Shown here: positions 11,347 to 24,000 of the stretch, piece after piece | Position numbering within the stretch: the first letter of the stretch is position 1 | Layout: the number at the start of each line of letters is the position of its first letter | Source of the DNA: Xestospongia bergquistia | Taxonomy: Eukaryota > Porifera > Demospongiae > Haplosclerida > Petrosiidae | NCBI GenBank assembly: GCA_963965975.1 | Contig: OZ014418.1 | Coordinates: 3,856,775 to 3,920,774 of the forward strand | Length of the DNA: 64,000 nucleotides | Direction: 5' to 3' | The notes under the pieces: model-generated | Databases searched by the model: none | Told to the model about the DNA's origin: nothing | The model's input: only the letters and a program-made list of their open reading frames with translations | Made by a program: the position numbers and the translations under genes

Positions 11347-11565
11347 CAGTGGCGTACCTGGGCCCGGGCCTACCCGGGCCTGGGCCCGGGCATCAAACGT
11401 CATTGATAATTATATTCATTATTAATTAATTTAAATTTTTGTATAATATTAATTATTTATTATATTCATAACTAATTATTTATACTGTAATAACCATTAA
11501 CACGTTTTGATAACCACGCCTACGTCCGGTTGCCCTACCATCAATTTTTTTCAGGTACGCCCCTG
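11347..11565. mobile_element. hAT-type MITE with 8-bp target-site duplication
   Basis: The 219-bp element begins CAGTGGCGTACCTGG and ends CAGGTACGCCCCTG, whose reverse complement is CAGGGGCGTACCTG: imperfect 14-bp terminal inverted repeats of hAT type. It is flanked on both sides by an exact 8-bp duplication, AAGTTAGT (11339-11346 and 11566-11573). A GC-rich near-palindrome (CCCGGGCC repeats, 11367-11395) follows the left end; the rest is AT-rich and non-coding. Confidence 0.9.
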
Positions 11566-11573
11566 AAGTTAGT

Positions 11574-12108
11574 TATAGCTATGTTAACATTAACCTTAAA
11601 AGGCAAATGATGACAGTTTACTGCATGCAAATTGTTTATATTTGAACTTGATAAAGTAACTATTTAGACTGGTACCCTCTAAAAATAACTATAAATGTTG
11701 TTCTTTCAATTTTAGTATGTGCCCCAGTAAGTAGATATATCAACAATTTGTATTAGATGATTAGTAACTTAAGTAGTCACATCATTTATAAACTAGCATA
11801 CAATTGATGCACAGCATTGTCTGTGTGATACTCAAGTTGCCACCATCACTGACTGCTATATTTATTAAAGAAAGAAAATGAACACTTATCACACACCCAT
11901 ATGGACAAGTTAGAATGTATTATAGTTATGTGGTAAAGTATATTTATTTATATACAATTGTGTAATCATCCGATTTCCATTCTTCGTAATTATTTGTATC
12001 CTCAAACCTTAGAAATTGACAATCTACAGAGCTTCTCCTTTCCAAAGTTTGCTTCATCAGTGTAGTCTTTATAATAAGTTGGCAATGTTCTATACACTTC
12101 CTGACACA
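11574..12108. other. Spacer without recognisable gene
   Basis: AT-rich, no open frame of note. It leads into the 3' end of the minus-strand membrane-protein copy; its 3' UTR would fall here. Confidence 0.4.
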
Positions 12109-15100
12109 TCAAAGATTACTCATTGATATACAGATGTGATACAATAAAATGACAAGATAAGTAATTGAGCAGAGAACAATTTCTATTGTTGTAACAATAG
12201 CATTAGCTATAGTGTTATCTGATGAGATGTAAAAAAGAGATGTGATAAAATTGATCAACAGAAGTACCATAAACCACAAGTCTAATGCATTTAATATCTT
12301 GTTCTTATATGGGAAGACAATAGCTTGTACAATAGTAAATGAAACCAATATAAATATCAACAGTAACAGTTGTAGAGTTATGTTGCTACCTTGTAGAACA
12401 GCAATGACAATATAGATGAGAGAGAGTACAACCAACCTCACTCCAAACCAGTACCTTAGCTTCTCTTTATAAGGTCCATGAATAGCATCAATAAATGGAC
12501 GAAAGTACTTGACAATGAAACGACTCCTTAACATCTTAACTCCAAACAATCCAACCAATGTAAAAGGTATGATGAAGAGAGAGAGTACTCCAATACTCAC
12601 ACATAATAGAACAATATGGTAATGATTGTGGCCATACAGAACACTGCCGTCTCTAAACCAAACCAGTAATTCGCCAGTACTATTGATACTATTAAAATGA
12701 ATATGTGCTGGTGTGAGAACAATTAATGATATGGATACAGATCCGAATATGAGATGTACATCAACGTTACAAGTACTTGTACAGAGGACCCAACAATGAG
12801 GTTAGCAATCCTAGTAGAAAATCGACTTAAGAGAACAATGACAACAACTATTAACCCAAAATAAACAGGATAAATGTACAATGTAGCCGTCTTGCCTAGC
12901 TCATTGAGATCACTTGCTATACACACTGGTATGTTCCATTGATATTTGATAGAAGTTAACAAATAGACCATATATCGTAAGCCAGTATTTGTGATTGCTA
13001 TATTACATGATGGTATGACAGCTGGCCAAATAATGTTTAGCCAAAAAATGAATCCTCCAATTGTTCCCAAGTCAATAGTAAGTCTCAAACTAAACAACAC
13101 TAATACATAGTCTATACCACCTAGTATACCAAATGTAAGAGCATATACAGTATGTAGTGTATTAGAACACTTATAACAATCCGTACTACCTAAGACAATA
13201 CTGTAGCCCTCTTTACATTCACCACATAGCCATCCCATACGATTTCCTCTACAAATAATGTCAGGTTGTGTTACATTAATAGTTGTGTTTGGTAGACAGT
13301 ATCCAGGAGGACAGTGTTCAGTGTAACCAACAATGTTTCCACTATCAACAACCCCCAGTCATGATTGAGGTGGAATATAAACAGATGTAGTATCAATATC
13401 ACATTGTGTGATACCAAACTCTGTCAGAAATGAACTACACCTACACGATTTGGCATTACTACTGTATATAAATCCTAGTGGACAGTTTTGTGGAACCAAT
13501 TTTGATTGAAGATGTAGAAAGGTACCCCAAGACCTCAAAATTTAAATGCATTATATCTTTTGTACTTTCTGAGAATATTGTAAAATTTAAGAGTATACAT
13601 CTGTTGCTGTAGACAGTTTGAAATTGTTGCTCAATTGGTAACAGATATGTCATATCATATGTCTGTGAATAATGATTATTTTTGTGCCACCATTTTCCAA
13701 CTTTGGTTAATCTGGCAAAAATTTGAGCATAAGTAGGAATCCCATTCAAATCAAATGCTCTCAAACCAATTGTAATTGTTTTGCCTGGATACACTTTGAT
13801 CTGAACATCATTAGTTGAACCATTGATGTTACAGTGATATGTGCTCACAGCTACTGATGATATTTCTCCATTATGATTGGCATCCTCTCCTTTGAAGTGA
13901 AATAATTTGCTATATAAGTCACTAGAATTGACTTCTTTTAAGTACAATTGTTGACATTTATAAAGTGGAGACACATAAATAGAGTTTCCAGCAAATTTAG
14001 CACTGTTTTCTTTAAAAATCATTTTGGCATTAACTTCTGAAATATTTTTACTCACTACTTGAATAGCACAAAATGGGTTTGTATTTGGAAGATTTCTGTC
14101 CATGTGAGAGTAAATTGCACCGCCATAAAAGAAAACACTGTTATTTATGAAAGAAGCATTAGTAGATTCATAAATAAAGAGATATGATAATGAATCAAGT
14201 CAAATAGCAGCTCCATGACTAGCTTTGTTGTTATAGAAAACCATTGTACCATTTAAATGAATATCACTGTTGTATGCTTGTATTACTGAGCCTGTGATAT
14301 TTTTGAAAGTGTTATTTCCATTGATGTATACAGAGGCTGCATTAACAAAAACTATTTTTCCATCATTTAGAGCTGTGTCAAAAGGATTGTCAAAATCTTG
14401 TACTATAGCTACTGATTGCAAAATGAAGTACAAGTTTTTGAAGTAGGTACGCACATACCCTCTATTTGTTTCTGAGATGATAAGTGGATCACGAAGCCCA
14501 ATGTAATTTTGAGAATACTTGAAATTGGAGACATAAATTTTGAGTTTGGTTGATATGTCTGAAGATGTAATGACATGAAATATGGAATGATTATATGGAT
14601 TTGAAGGAATACGTGAACTGAAGTCATCATCAAAATTATATTGGTAATATCTATCATGCACAAAACTCTCTGCAATAGTGATTATGTCCCAAGGTATATT
14701 AAATGTACTTTCAATAGAAGTTGGAGCCATTCTTGTATATACCATACAGCCTATTCCAAATGTTCTTCTTCCATTAAAGATATTGTGATAAAACTGAGAG
14801 TGTAAAATTGTAACATTGGCTTATCTATTGTTGCATCACTAAATATTAATGCTAATCCATTGAAAACACCACCAATATCTGAACTCCAATATGTATGTGA
14901 CAAGAAAACAGTAGCACTGTAATCTCCTTGACTAAATATAATAGTCATACCAGCTGCAAAAGCACTGATTGCTTTAGGCTCCTCAAAATGGACTTTAGCT
15001 GCATTCATGATATCATTATATGGTACTGAGTTTATATTTCCTCATAAATTCATTTTTTTAAAGAGTACATATGCATCCACCACTTCAGTTCTGTTGTCCA

Positions 15101-15731
15101 AATTACTGAAATACAATATAAGTCCTGATCCACCACAACTTGGAAGTAGATTTATAGAACACTGCCCACTGGTAGAAGAAGAACTGATGTTGACATTAAT
15201 AAGAGTTGTGTTTTTATTAGGATTAATTAGAAGAATAGCAAAACCATAATAATCATTAATATTTACCCCAAGTATTGTGATATCAGAGGAATAACTGATA
15301 AATAATGTTACTGACTGATCCTCATGAAAGTAAAAAGCTGTATCATTAGGATAGAGGGTACTAGTTGATGGCATTGGTCCTCCACACTGTGTTATGTGTA
15401 CATTTTCAATCAATAATTCACTAACATTATAGAAACCAAAGCCAACAGATACATAACTATTATTATGATGACTGCAAGTAATAGTTGCAGGAGTTTTTGA
15501 TGTACTACATATGGTAATATTTGATGTGTTACTAACCAGACAAAAGGAACTTGAAGACAGGAAGTGGTGTACATCAGTAAAGAGGAGTAGCTGAGTGTCT
15601 GGTAGAAGAGCGTAATCTTGACCACAAAGATAATTATTCAAAGATTCACTTTCTGTTAGTAAAAGACTGTCAGAAAGAATTACCAGTAGTCTAGACACAG
15701 GTAATAATAGTAACCACTGTACAGGAACCAT
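12109..15731 (-). pseudogene. Large beta-helix/Cys-rich/multi-pass membrane protein, copy 1
   Basis: A single-exon-like relic read from 15731 down. It has a signal peptide (VPVQWLLLLPVSRLLVIL) and an Asn/Ser/Thr-rich extracellular part with beta-helix-like alternation (TILGVNINDYYGFAILLIN, GGVFNGLALIFSDA, GNSIYVSPLYKC). A Cys-rich stalk follows (NCPLGFIYSS, CRCSSFLTEFG, HCPPGYCLP, GWLCGECKEGYSIVLGSTDC), then several membrane helices and a conserved block FRPFIDAIHGPYKEKLRYWF near the end. I recall this architecture as a large uncharacterised family in sponges; no function is established. Comparison with copy 2 shows at least three in-frame TGA (15045-15047, 14200-14202, near 13363) and at least three 1-bp frameshifts (near 14800, 13500, 12735). 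It is a pseudogene unless the assembly is poor. Confidence 0.75.
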
Positions 15732-16160
15732 TGTTTGTCTAATATGATAGGATTAGTTGTAATAACTTGTACAATCATCTTATTTGGGTCTTTTTAGAGT
15801 AAAATAGATGTTAAAATTTATATTTTACAAAGTTTGTATGAAGAGTGCAAACATTAACAATTAAAACCTTTTTTCATGTTTACCTATAATGTAAATTACA
15901 AAAACATTTACCATTAATAAACTAACTGTTTGAACAAGCACACTCAAAATAAACAATTAATTACTGTCTTTCAGTTTCACTTTAAGGAGTACTTAGCCCA
16001 GAACTTAACTACTACTTAAAGTTTTATTGTATTATAAACACTTAATAAGCAATAAATTATTCTAAAGGCAATTAACGCATATCAAATTTAAGCATTAATT
16101 TAAAAGTATTGCTATAAAATGTAAAGCAAAAATGGCCTATACTACAAGTTGACATAACAA
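15732..16160. other. Upstream spacer of membrane-protein copy 1
   Basis: AT-rich DNA with no gene. It is the 5' flank of copy 1; no specific promoter element is recognised. Confidence 0.35.
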
Positions 16161-16164
16161 AGCT

Positions 16165-16295
16165 TCTGGTAGAAGAGAGCAACTTGGAGCTCAGAATAAT
16201 TATTTAGAACATCATGTTTTGTTAATGAAATAGCTAGAGAATTGCTGGTAAACTGGACACTATGGTAACAGCAACCAAAGTGCAGAAACATTGGG
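16165..16295 (-). pseudogene. Relic of the signal-peptide end of the membrane-protein family
   Basis: On the minus strand this piece reads V-SALWLLLP then LNNYSEL, with stops between. It aligns with the first 45 codons of copy 1 (VPVQWLLLLP ... LNNYLCGQDYALLP). Landmarks TTCTGGTAGAAGAG and GTAACAGCAACC parallel 15596-15609 and 15698-15712. It is separated from any body of the gene, so it is a leftover of a further copy, probably made when the array was rearranged. Confidence 0.6.
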
Positions 16296-16299
16296 CATC

Positions 16300-16835
16300 T
16301 CAAGACTATATTGGTAATTGAAATACTGTATTAAATAATTCATGCAGACATTACCTGCTTTGATTTTGTCTCGGATGTTAACACGAAGCTGGAATTCTAT
16401 CTTTGATGATACATAAAAACAACAATATATCTTCTCAATGACAATTACATTACATTCTATGTCTTAATAGAAATACAATCTCTCTTTTAATTTAATTGAA
16501 GTATAAGCACATACTTCCATCCTTTAAGTATCCTAGTTTTATTGAAAAAAGTGGAAGGAAAAACAAATTTACTTGCTTCTACTATTATAACATTGTATGA
16601 ATGTTTGAATAATGAGATTTAATTTTATAAATAAAACTACAACAATATATAAAACTCAAAGCTCACCAGTTATAAAACATATACAGATCCACAAAGACAC
16701 AAATTATGTCTAATGCTGTCTATTTAATATGTTAATTATCTGGTGCCCAATCTTCCTACTTTAAAGAATCATCATATCTCAGCAATGGACTATCATCAGA
16801 TTGTTTCTCACTCTTCCTACTAGTTTAGTCTTTAT
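16300..16835. other. Spacer without recognisable gene
   Basis: AT-rich, non-coding by inspection, between the signal-peptide relic and the 3' end of membrane-protein copy 2. Confidence 0.35.
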
Positions 16836-16839
16836 AATA

Positions 16840-19800
16840 AGTTGGCAATGTTCTATACACTTCCTGACACATCAGAGATGACTCATTGATATACAGATGT
16901 GATACAATAAAATGACAAAGTTAGTAATGGAGCAGAGAACAATCTCTAGTGTTGTCATAATAGCATTAGTTGTACTGTTTTCTGATGAAATGCAAGAAAG
17001 AAAGAGATGTGATAAAATTGATCAACAGAAGTACCATAAACCACAAGTCTAATGCATTTAATATCTTGTTCTTACATGGGAAGATAATAGCTTGTACAAT
17101 AGTAAATGAAACCCATATAAATATCAACAGTAACAGTTGTAGAGTCATGTTGCTACCTTGTAGAACAGCAATGACAATATAGATGAGAGGAGAACAACCA
17201 ACCTCACTCCAAACCAGTACCTTAGCTTCTCTTTGTAAGGTCCATGTATAGCATCAATAAATGGACGAAAGTACTTGACAATGAAACAACTCATAAGCAT
17301 TTTAATTCCAAATAATCCAACCAATGTAAAAGGTATTATGAAGAGAGAGAGTATACTCCAATACTCACACATAATAGAACAATATGGTAAGGATTGTGAC
17401 CATAATGAAGACTATCATCTCTAAACTAAACCAGTAACTTATTGATACTATTAAAATGAATATGTGCTGGTGTGAGAACAATTAATGATATGGATAACAG
17501 ATCTGAACCTGAGATGTACACCAATGTTACAAGTACTTGTACAAGAGGACCAAACAATGAGGTTAGCAATCCTTGTATAAAATTGACTTAAGAGAACAAT
17601 GACAACAACTATTATACCAAAATAAACAGGGTAAATGTATAATATATCAGTCTTGCCTAGCTCATTGAGATCACTTGCTATACATACTGGTATATTTCAA
17701 CGATGGAAATCAACAAGTGCACCATCTATTGTAGAGCTGTATTAGTGAATGCCATATCAGATGATGGTATAACAGTTGGCCAAATAATATCTAGCCAAAA
17801 AATGAATCTTCCGATCATTCCCAAGTCAATGGTAAGTTTCAAACTAAACAACACTAGTACATACACTATACTACCTAGTATACCAAATGTTAGAGCAAGT
17901 AGAATATGTAGTGTATTAAAACACTTGTAGCAACCAGCATTACCTAAGACAACACTGTAGCCCTCCTTACATTCACCACACATATGATTTCCTCTACAAA
18001 TAATGTCAAGTTGTGTTATATTGATAGTTATGTTTGTTAGACAATATGCTGGAGGACAGCATTTAGTATAATCAACATTGTTTCCATTATCAACAACCCC
18101 CAGCCATGATTGAGGTGGAATATAAACAGATGTAGCATCAATATCACATTATGTGATACCAAACTCTGTCAGAAATGACTACACACACATGCTTACTATT
18201 GTATACAAATCCTGGTGGACAGGTTTGTGGAACCAATTTGATTAAAGATGTAGGAATATATCTCAAGACCTCAAATATAGATGCATTATTTTACTTGTAC
18301 TTTTTAGGAATGTTGGATATTTAATAGTATACACCTGTTGCTGTAGACAGTTTCAATTTGTTGCTCAATTGGTAACAAATATGTGATGTCATATGTCCAT
18401 GAATAACACTTAACTATGGTGCCACCATTTTCTAAATCTGGTTAATCTGGCAAAAATTTGGGCATAAGTACAATTTCTATTCAAAAATCAAATGCTCTCA
18501 AACCAGTTGCAATTGTTTTATCTGGATACACTTTGATCTGAACATTATTAGTTGAACTATTGATGCTACAAATGTGTGTGTTCACAACTACTGATGATAA
18601 TTCTCCATTATAATCGGAATCCTCTCCTTTGAAGTGAAACAATTTGCTATATAAGTCACTAGAATTGACTCCTATTAAATGCAACTGTTGAGAATTATAA
18701 AGTGGAGATACATAGATAGAGTTACCAGCAAGTATAGTGCTGTTTTCTTTAAAAATCAATTTGGCCTTAAGTTGGAAAATGGTTTTACTCACTACTTAAA
18801 TAGCAGAAACTGGGTTTATATTTTGAAGATTTCTGTCCAGTGAAAGTAAATTGCACCACCATAAAAGGTAGCACTATTTTTATGAAAAATGCATTAGTAT
18901 AGATTATAAATAAAGAGATGTGATAATGAATCAAGTCTAATAGCAGCTCCATGACTAGCTTTGTTGTAATAGAAGACCATTGTACCATTCAAACAAATAT
19001 CACTGTTTTATGCTTGTATTACTGAACTCGTCAAATAATTGAAAGTATTTGTGTTTACAAAAACCAAGTTGCCAGTATTTAGAGTTGTGTTTAATGAATA
19101 GTTAAATGTTTCAAACATAACAACTGATTGTACAAATTTATAAACTGACTTTTATGGCCCTTAGTGGTTTCTGTGAGGATAAGTGGATTACACACTCCAA
19201 CATAAACTTGTTCATAATTTAAATGAGATATAAGAATTTCTAATTTTTTAGATACATCTGAAGATGTAAGAATATGGAAAATGGAGTGATTGTATTGATT
19301 TAAAGTGTAAGAACAGACGTTTTTGCTATTAGTGCATCACTAAATATTAATGCTAAACCATCAAAGACCACTCGTGTCTGCATACAAATTTGTATCTGAT
19401 AAAACTATATTGGCACTGCAGACCCCTTGACTAAATATAACTGTCATACCAGCTGCTAAAGTCCTCAGTATGGACTTTAGCTGCATTTGCTATATCATTA
19501 TATGGTACTAAGTTTTGCAAATTTTTTTTAAGAGTACATATGCATCAAGCACTTCACTTCTGTTGCTCAAATTACTGAAATATAAGTTCTCCCACAACTT
19601 GGAAGTAGATTTATAGAACACTTCTCAGTGCTAGAATAAGAACTGATGTTGACATTAATAAGAGTTGTGTTTTTATTAGCATTAATTAGAAGAATAGCAT
19701 AACAATAATAATTGTTAAAATTTACCCCAAGTATTGTGACATCATGGGAATAACTGATAGGTAATGCTACTGACTGATCCTTATAAAAGTAAAAAGCTGT

Positions 19801-19915
19801 ATCATTATGATAGAGGTTACTAGTTGATGGCATTGGTCCTCCACACTGTGATATGTGTACATTTTGAATCAATAATCCACTAACATTATAGAAACCAAAG
19901 CCAACATGTGTGAAT
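16840..19915 (-). pseudogene. Beta-helix/Cys-rich/multi-pass membrane protein, copy 2
   Basis: Collinear with copy 1 over almost its whole length, in the same orientation. It shows the beta-helix block (VTILGVNFNNYYCYAILLIN), GNSIYVSPLYNSQQLHL, the Cys-rich ECKEGYSVVLGNAGCYKC, the membrane helices, and FRPFIDAIHGPYKEKLRYWF. The first 60 or so codons, including the signal peptide, are missing beyond 19915. Compared with copy 1 it has its own stops, for example TAA near 18796 where copy 1 has CAA, and larger deletions around 19050-19350. Where copy 1 has TGA, this copy keeps Arg (GAAIRLDSLSHLF) or Trp (PPQSWLGVV). It is more decayed than copy 1. The two copies were clearly intact when they duplicated and died separately. 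Confidence 0.75.
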
Positions 19916-19991
19916 TAACAATGTCATGCACTCTAATTGACAAAAGGTCCAATACTTTCCAACTTCTTAGTAAAGGTTAGTGATTCTTCAA

Positions 19992-20645
19992 CATAGGCGT
20001 ATCTAGGTCTCTAATAGAACTAGGGCTTATTAATTATTCATCATTATTAATTAGTAGTTATTAATAGTTATTAACCATTTTAAACTTTACTCAACCATGT
20101 ACACGTACATTAACTTCTGATATTGTGTGTATATCACTACCTAAACCCTGTGGACTCTCTAGATCAACACCATCATCATCTGTATCTGTACAGTACAAGA
20201 AAAATAGAAAAATTACTTTGTTATTAGATTTACACATAACCATTTTTATCATTTAATCCTCTAATTTCTCTGTCAATTTCTTCATTGTTGTCATTTCCAC
20301 TGTCATCTTCCTTATTCTCTGGAACATTGTATGCTTTTTCATGGACCTACACCACTACTACTACTAATACTAGAAGCCCAAAAGTCTTTAAGAGTTCTTT
20401 TCATATTGGCACTCAGTCTGACTCAGCAGTTCACAAAATGTTCAAAACTCACTCAAAAGAAACTATAAGGCACAATACAGGTGCTAATTGCTAACTGTGC
20501 TAACTGTGAAGTCATACATTTGGACTGGCATGTGTTAGTGGTTAATCTTCGTGTAAAACAATAAATTTATTTTTGAAAAAATGTAATTATTTTGGTCTGT
20601 TACCTGGGCAAAGCCCGTGCTGGCCAGGGTCTAAATACGCCTATG
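19992..20645. mobile_element. Non-autonomous hAT-like element with 8-bp target-site duplication
   Basis: The 654-bp element starts CATAGGCGTATCTAG and ends with the near-inverse CTAAATACGCCTATG. An exact 8-bp duplication TTCTTCAA flanks it at 19984-19991 and 20646-20653. No transposase reading frame is present; the 69-codon frame at 20285-20494 has no family resemblance. The long, AT-rich interior and 8-bp duplication indicate a hAT derivative mobilised in trans. Confidence 0.88.
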
Positions 20646-20699
20646 TTCTTCAATGACATGCAGCTATGGTGCTAGTATTTTTAGTTCGTGCTCAATGTA

Positions 20700-21075
20700 T
20701 CGACAAAAATAACTGCCAAAAGTTAGTAATACTGTCATTACTTTCCAAAGAAGTATATTGGCAAAATTCTCACTTTAAAAAGTTAGAAAATGTCATAAGT
20801 TGTATGCAGGAGGTTTTTATTGAATTTTCGAGTCTTCACTGAAAGCTGTGTTTTTTTAAAAGGTTTTTCAGACTTTCAAAGCTTTTTGTTCGTTTAACGC
20901 TCCTTTTGGCAGTATTTTTAAGAAGTACAGAAGTTTTGCTACCATCCACTATAGTTTGGTGGATACCAGTGCCTTGTTTTCCGAGTTAAAGCTGTTTAAA
21001 GCCATTTGCCCGGGTAACAGACACGCACACACAAACTGACAGACTATCGCTATGCGCCCACGCACAGCGAGGTTA
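20700..21075 (+). repeat. Dispersed repeat, copy 2
   Basis: Inverted-orientation homologue of 7493-7835. It ends in a GC-rich tail (AGACACGCACACACAAACTG then CTATGCGCCCACGCACAGCG). The tail extends the family's likely terminus beyond what copy 1 retains. No coding capacity seen. Confidence 0.7.
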
Positions 21076-21174
21076 AAAATGAGAGAGAGAAATTGAAAAG
21101 AGACTAACTGAAGAGGCAGACAAGTGAGATATACATTAAGTATATAGTTGTAATAGTGTCTGATATAGTAGAGT

Positions 21175-22600
21175 TAGCCAAGATCAGATAATAAGGCAGA
21201 ATTATCTTGAAGCTCAGGAACAATTAGAGACTGTTCATACTGACATTAAAAGAGAATCATTAAAGGTTGGTATGCTCTGTCCAATTTGTGTTTGACAGCA
21301 GTATTCTTAAATTCAAAAATGAAAAATGTCATCATCCTATGTTGGGTTTGGTCTTGTAGTTTACACTTTTGCAAGTTTCATTGAAGCATTTCTTAGCTTT
21401 GCTTCAATTAGTGAATGCTTGTGCAAGTATTCATTATTAATATGCAGATTATTTGTAACATCAAATCATTGTGGTAAGCAGAGGATACAATTTTTTTATA
21501 TGATATTTCTAGCTTTTTACTTCCTGGACAATTAGTGCTGTATTGAAGTATTTCTATGTACCTTATTTCTAGCCTAAGTCAGAGGTCAAACTGAAATTTG
21601 ACAGAGGATAACATACTTGACACACATGATCATGTACAATAAAGTAAAAGATAATGTAGTTAGTGTTACCTTAGGAACATTTATAAGCTGTGGAAGTCCT
21701 AGTGTTAGTTTATTTTTATACTCTATAGAGTCTGAACCAGAGTTTAACTAAATGTATCAAAGGTCATTGGGACATTTGTAAACAAGTAGCTCTACGTACT
21801 TGTATATATTTTTATCACTTTATTGATAGAAGAGGTTACCTTGGAACACTAAACTTTGATTTTTAATAGAAATCATTAGAAATCATTGTGAGTTCATTCC
21901 AATTTAAGTTTACTTGTAATATTGCTTACATTCATTTGTGAAGAAGCTGGATATTTCTGTAACTTCAATTTTGCAGCACATGTATAGGCTAAAGTGAAAT
22001 TTATTGGCACATTATGTATAAATGAAATGCTCTTTCTCATCCAGGCTCTAGTGTTTTAGGGGATACACTCTCTTTAGAAAGTCTTGGGTTCAAATTCACA
22101 TTTAGTATAGTTTATGTCCATGTTGTGCCACACATCTGTTTCCAAATTTGATGAATTACATAATAGATATATAGTATTAGTTGATTTAGTCCTATATGTA
22201 TTACAAACCTCAGTGTTTTTAGGTTCAAAGTGCACATTTGCTGTTTATAATCACAATAAAGTACCTAGCTATTACAAGTTATTGTCCTATGATGTTGTCC
22301 ACTTTAGAAGAGCAACTTATGTTTATTTTAGGTCAAGGTGAACAAACATCAAGCTACAAAAACAGCCAATCTCTTTCTGGTGGTGAGCACTCTTTTTCTA
22401 TCATCTCTTTCATAATGGCTCTTTCGAGGCTATGGAAAGTCCCTTTCGTTGTCTTGATGAATTTGATGTCTTTATGGATCTTGTGAATCGTCATATTAGT
22501 ATGCAACTAATGTTAGAAGGATTTGAATCAATGCAAACAAGGCAGTTTATACTTTGACTCCACAGGACATGAGGTGTGCACTAGATTTTGTAATCAGTCA
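21175..22600 (+). pseudogene. SMC6: SMC6 C-terminal part (coiled-coil end and ABC head), plus strand
   Basis: SMC6 is an ATPase subunit of the SMC5/6 DNA-repair complex. Plus-strand exon 21180-21267 (RQNYLEAQEQLETVHTDIKR..., donor GTTGGT) resembles the coiled coil just before the SMC6 head. After an intron of about 1 kb, an acceptor at 22332 opens the head exon: [19 protein letters not shown] (ABC signature), [19 protein letters not shown] (Walker B with D-loop) and RQFIL then LTPQDMR. The signature and Walker B halves are in different frames (1-bp loss near 22420), and a second 1-bp loss sits before LTPQDM (near 22555). The region between the two exons, which should encode a conserved globular part, was not recovered. 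A pseudogene fragment, on the opposite strand to the rest of SMC6. Confidence 0.75.
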
Positions 22601-23867
22601 TCTGTGAAGTGATTGCTACAAAGACTTTTAATTTCTGATGGACCAATCCAACAATCTCTAGTGCGTTTAACTTGCTCTATCCATTTCTTTCTCATTACTG
22701 GATCTTTAGGAAACCTATAGAGGGTAATTTTATCACTGGGAATGCTAGAATATCCACACCTGTTAGGCATTTCTTAGTCCCATGTGCAGAAATGTGTTAC
22801 TACTATGATGTCAACGGAAATAACATCCACGAGACTGGCCAATATAATTATTTCACTAATACATTCTGTTTAGATAATACATTTCTGCAATAGCATGACT
22901 AGTATTGCACCAATTTTTTTACATATTTGTATATTACTACAAGGTCACTCAGTTTAATCAGAATATGAAAACTATTTCTGTCACCCTTTAAATAAACCTT
23001 GTTATTGTCTTACTGAGTATTAATGCAGAATAGTGTAACACAAAGTAACACATTTATTGTTTCTTATAGTACTTTGGTCATCAAGTACCCTGATCAATGT
23101 AAAATCTTAAGGCTAAATGCTCCTGACTGTACACAACGTACACTAGACTAATAATTTCATAGGTATAATATATGATATGGTAAGTTAGTAATTTTATGTT
23201 TTATTACTTTTTCCTTTTAGCAACCAAAGAAACATTTATGACCTCCTTTATTTTTTTTAACAAACAAAATATTTTGATGATGTATATTCTTTATTATTCT
23301 ATTATTATTCTATTATTTGTATACTACTGGTGATAACGAGATATATAAGTCTTGAGCAAACTGTGTTTTGACATTGGAGGAAAATGACAAGATAGAGGCT
23401 GTATAGTACAGTTTAGCATATTTGTACTACTGAATATGTGATTAAAAGGTGTTTGCTGTTAGTCATTTGTTATTTATTTTAGACAGGACATTTACACTTC
23501 AATTTGTACACTGTGTATCATGTGCATGGGAAACATACCTACTTATGTAAAGAGCAAATTTAAACTCTTACCTCAACTTAGTGTTTGGTTATCTTCACCT
23601 GCACAAATAGCTAGTCTGTAAAGCACAGTTTCATTCAGTCAATACAAAGTCTATTTATAGCAAAATATGTAATAAAACCAAGCAATGTACATTAAGTGAA
23701 ATGTGATATTCATATATTAACACATATATGAAATTATATGTGATATACAATCAATATTATATACATGTCCAATAAACTACAGCTGTCTTGATGTTTGTTG
23801 ACTTCACCATAGTAATGAAAACTGGACAATAAGGTGTGTATATCAACTGGTATGACACACAGCTATA
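22601..23867. other. AT-rich region between gene relics
   Basis: No supported gene. The 73-codon frame at 22672-22893 follows the SMC6 relic and has no recognisable domain. Confidence 0.35.
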
Positions 23868-24000
23868 TATAGTCAAGGCGACTACAGTGCAAATCTTCTT
23901 TTGTCAGATACACATTGGTTTACAAATGCAGGTGGTGTCTTTGATGATTTAGCATTTATATTTCATGATGCGCCTGAAGGAAAGCTTCCGTTACAGTTAT
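23868..24000 (+). pseudogene. Scrap of the beta-helix membrane-protein family, plus strand
   Basis: The plus strand encodes SQGDYSANLLLSDTHW then GGVFDDLAFIFHDAPEGKLPLQ. This matches copy 1 at 14751-15008 (SQGDYSATVFLSHTYW, GGVFNGLALIFSDATIDKPMLQ). It is on the opposite strand to both large copies and flanked by unrelated DNA on both sides, so it is a rearranged remnant of another family member. Confidence 0.7.

Noticed and set aside
14200-15047. Alternative genetic code with TGA as sense codon
   Set aside because: Intact genes here end normally in TGA (for example ATG2 and subtilisin exons) and other stops also occur inside relics, so a code change is not supported.
20285-20494. 69-codon frame inside the hAT-like element
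   Set aside because: No transposase resemblance; Thr/Ser run arises from a simple repeat.
22114-22486. 75- and 82-codon plus-strand frames
   Set aside because: The second partly overlaps the SMC6 signature exon and is extended upstream through its intron; the first lies in that intron.
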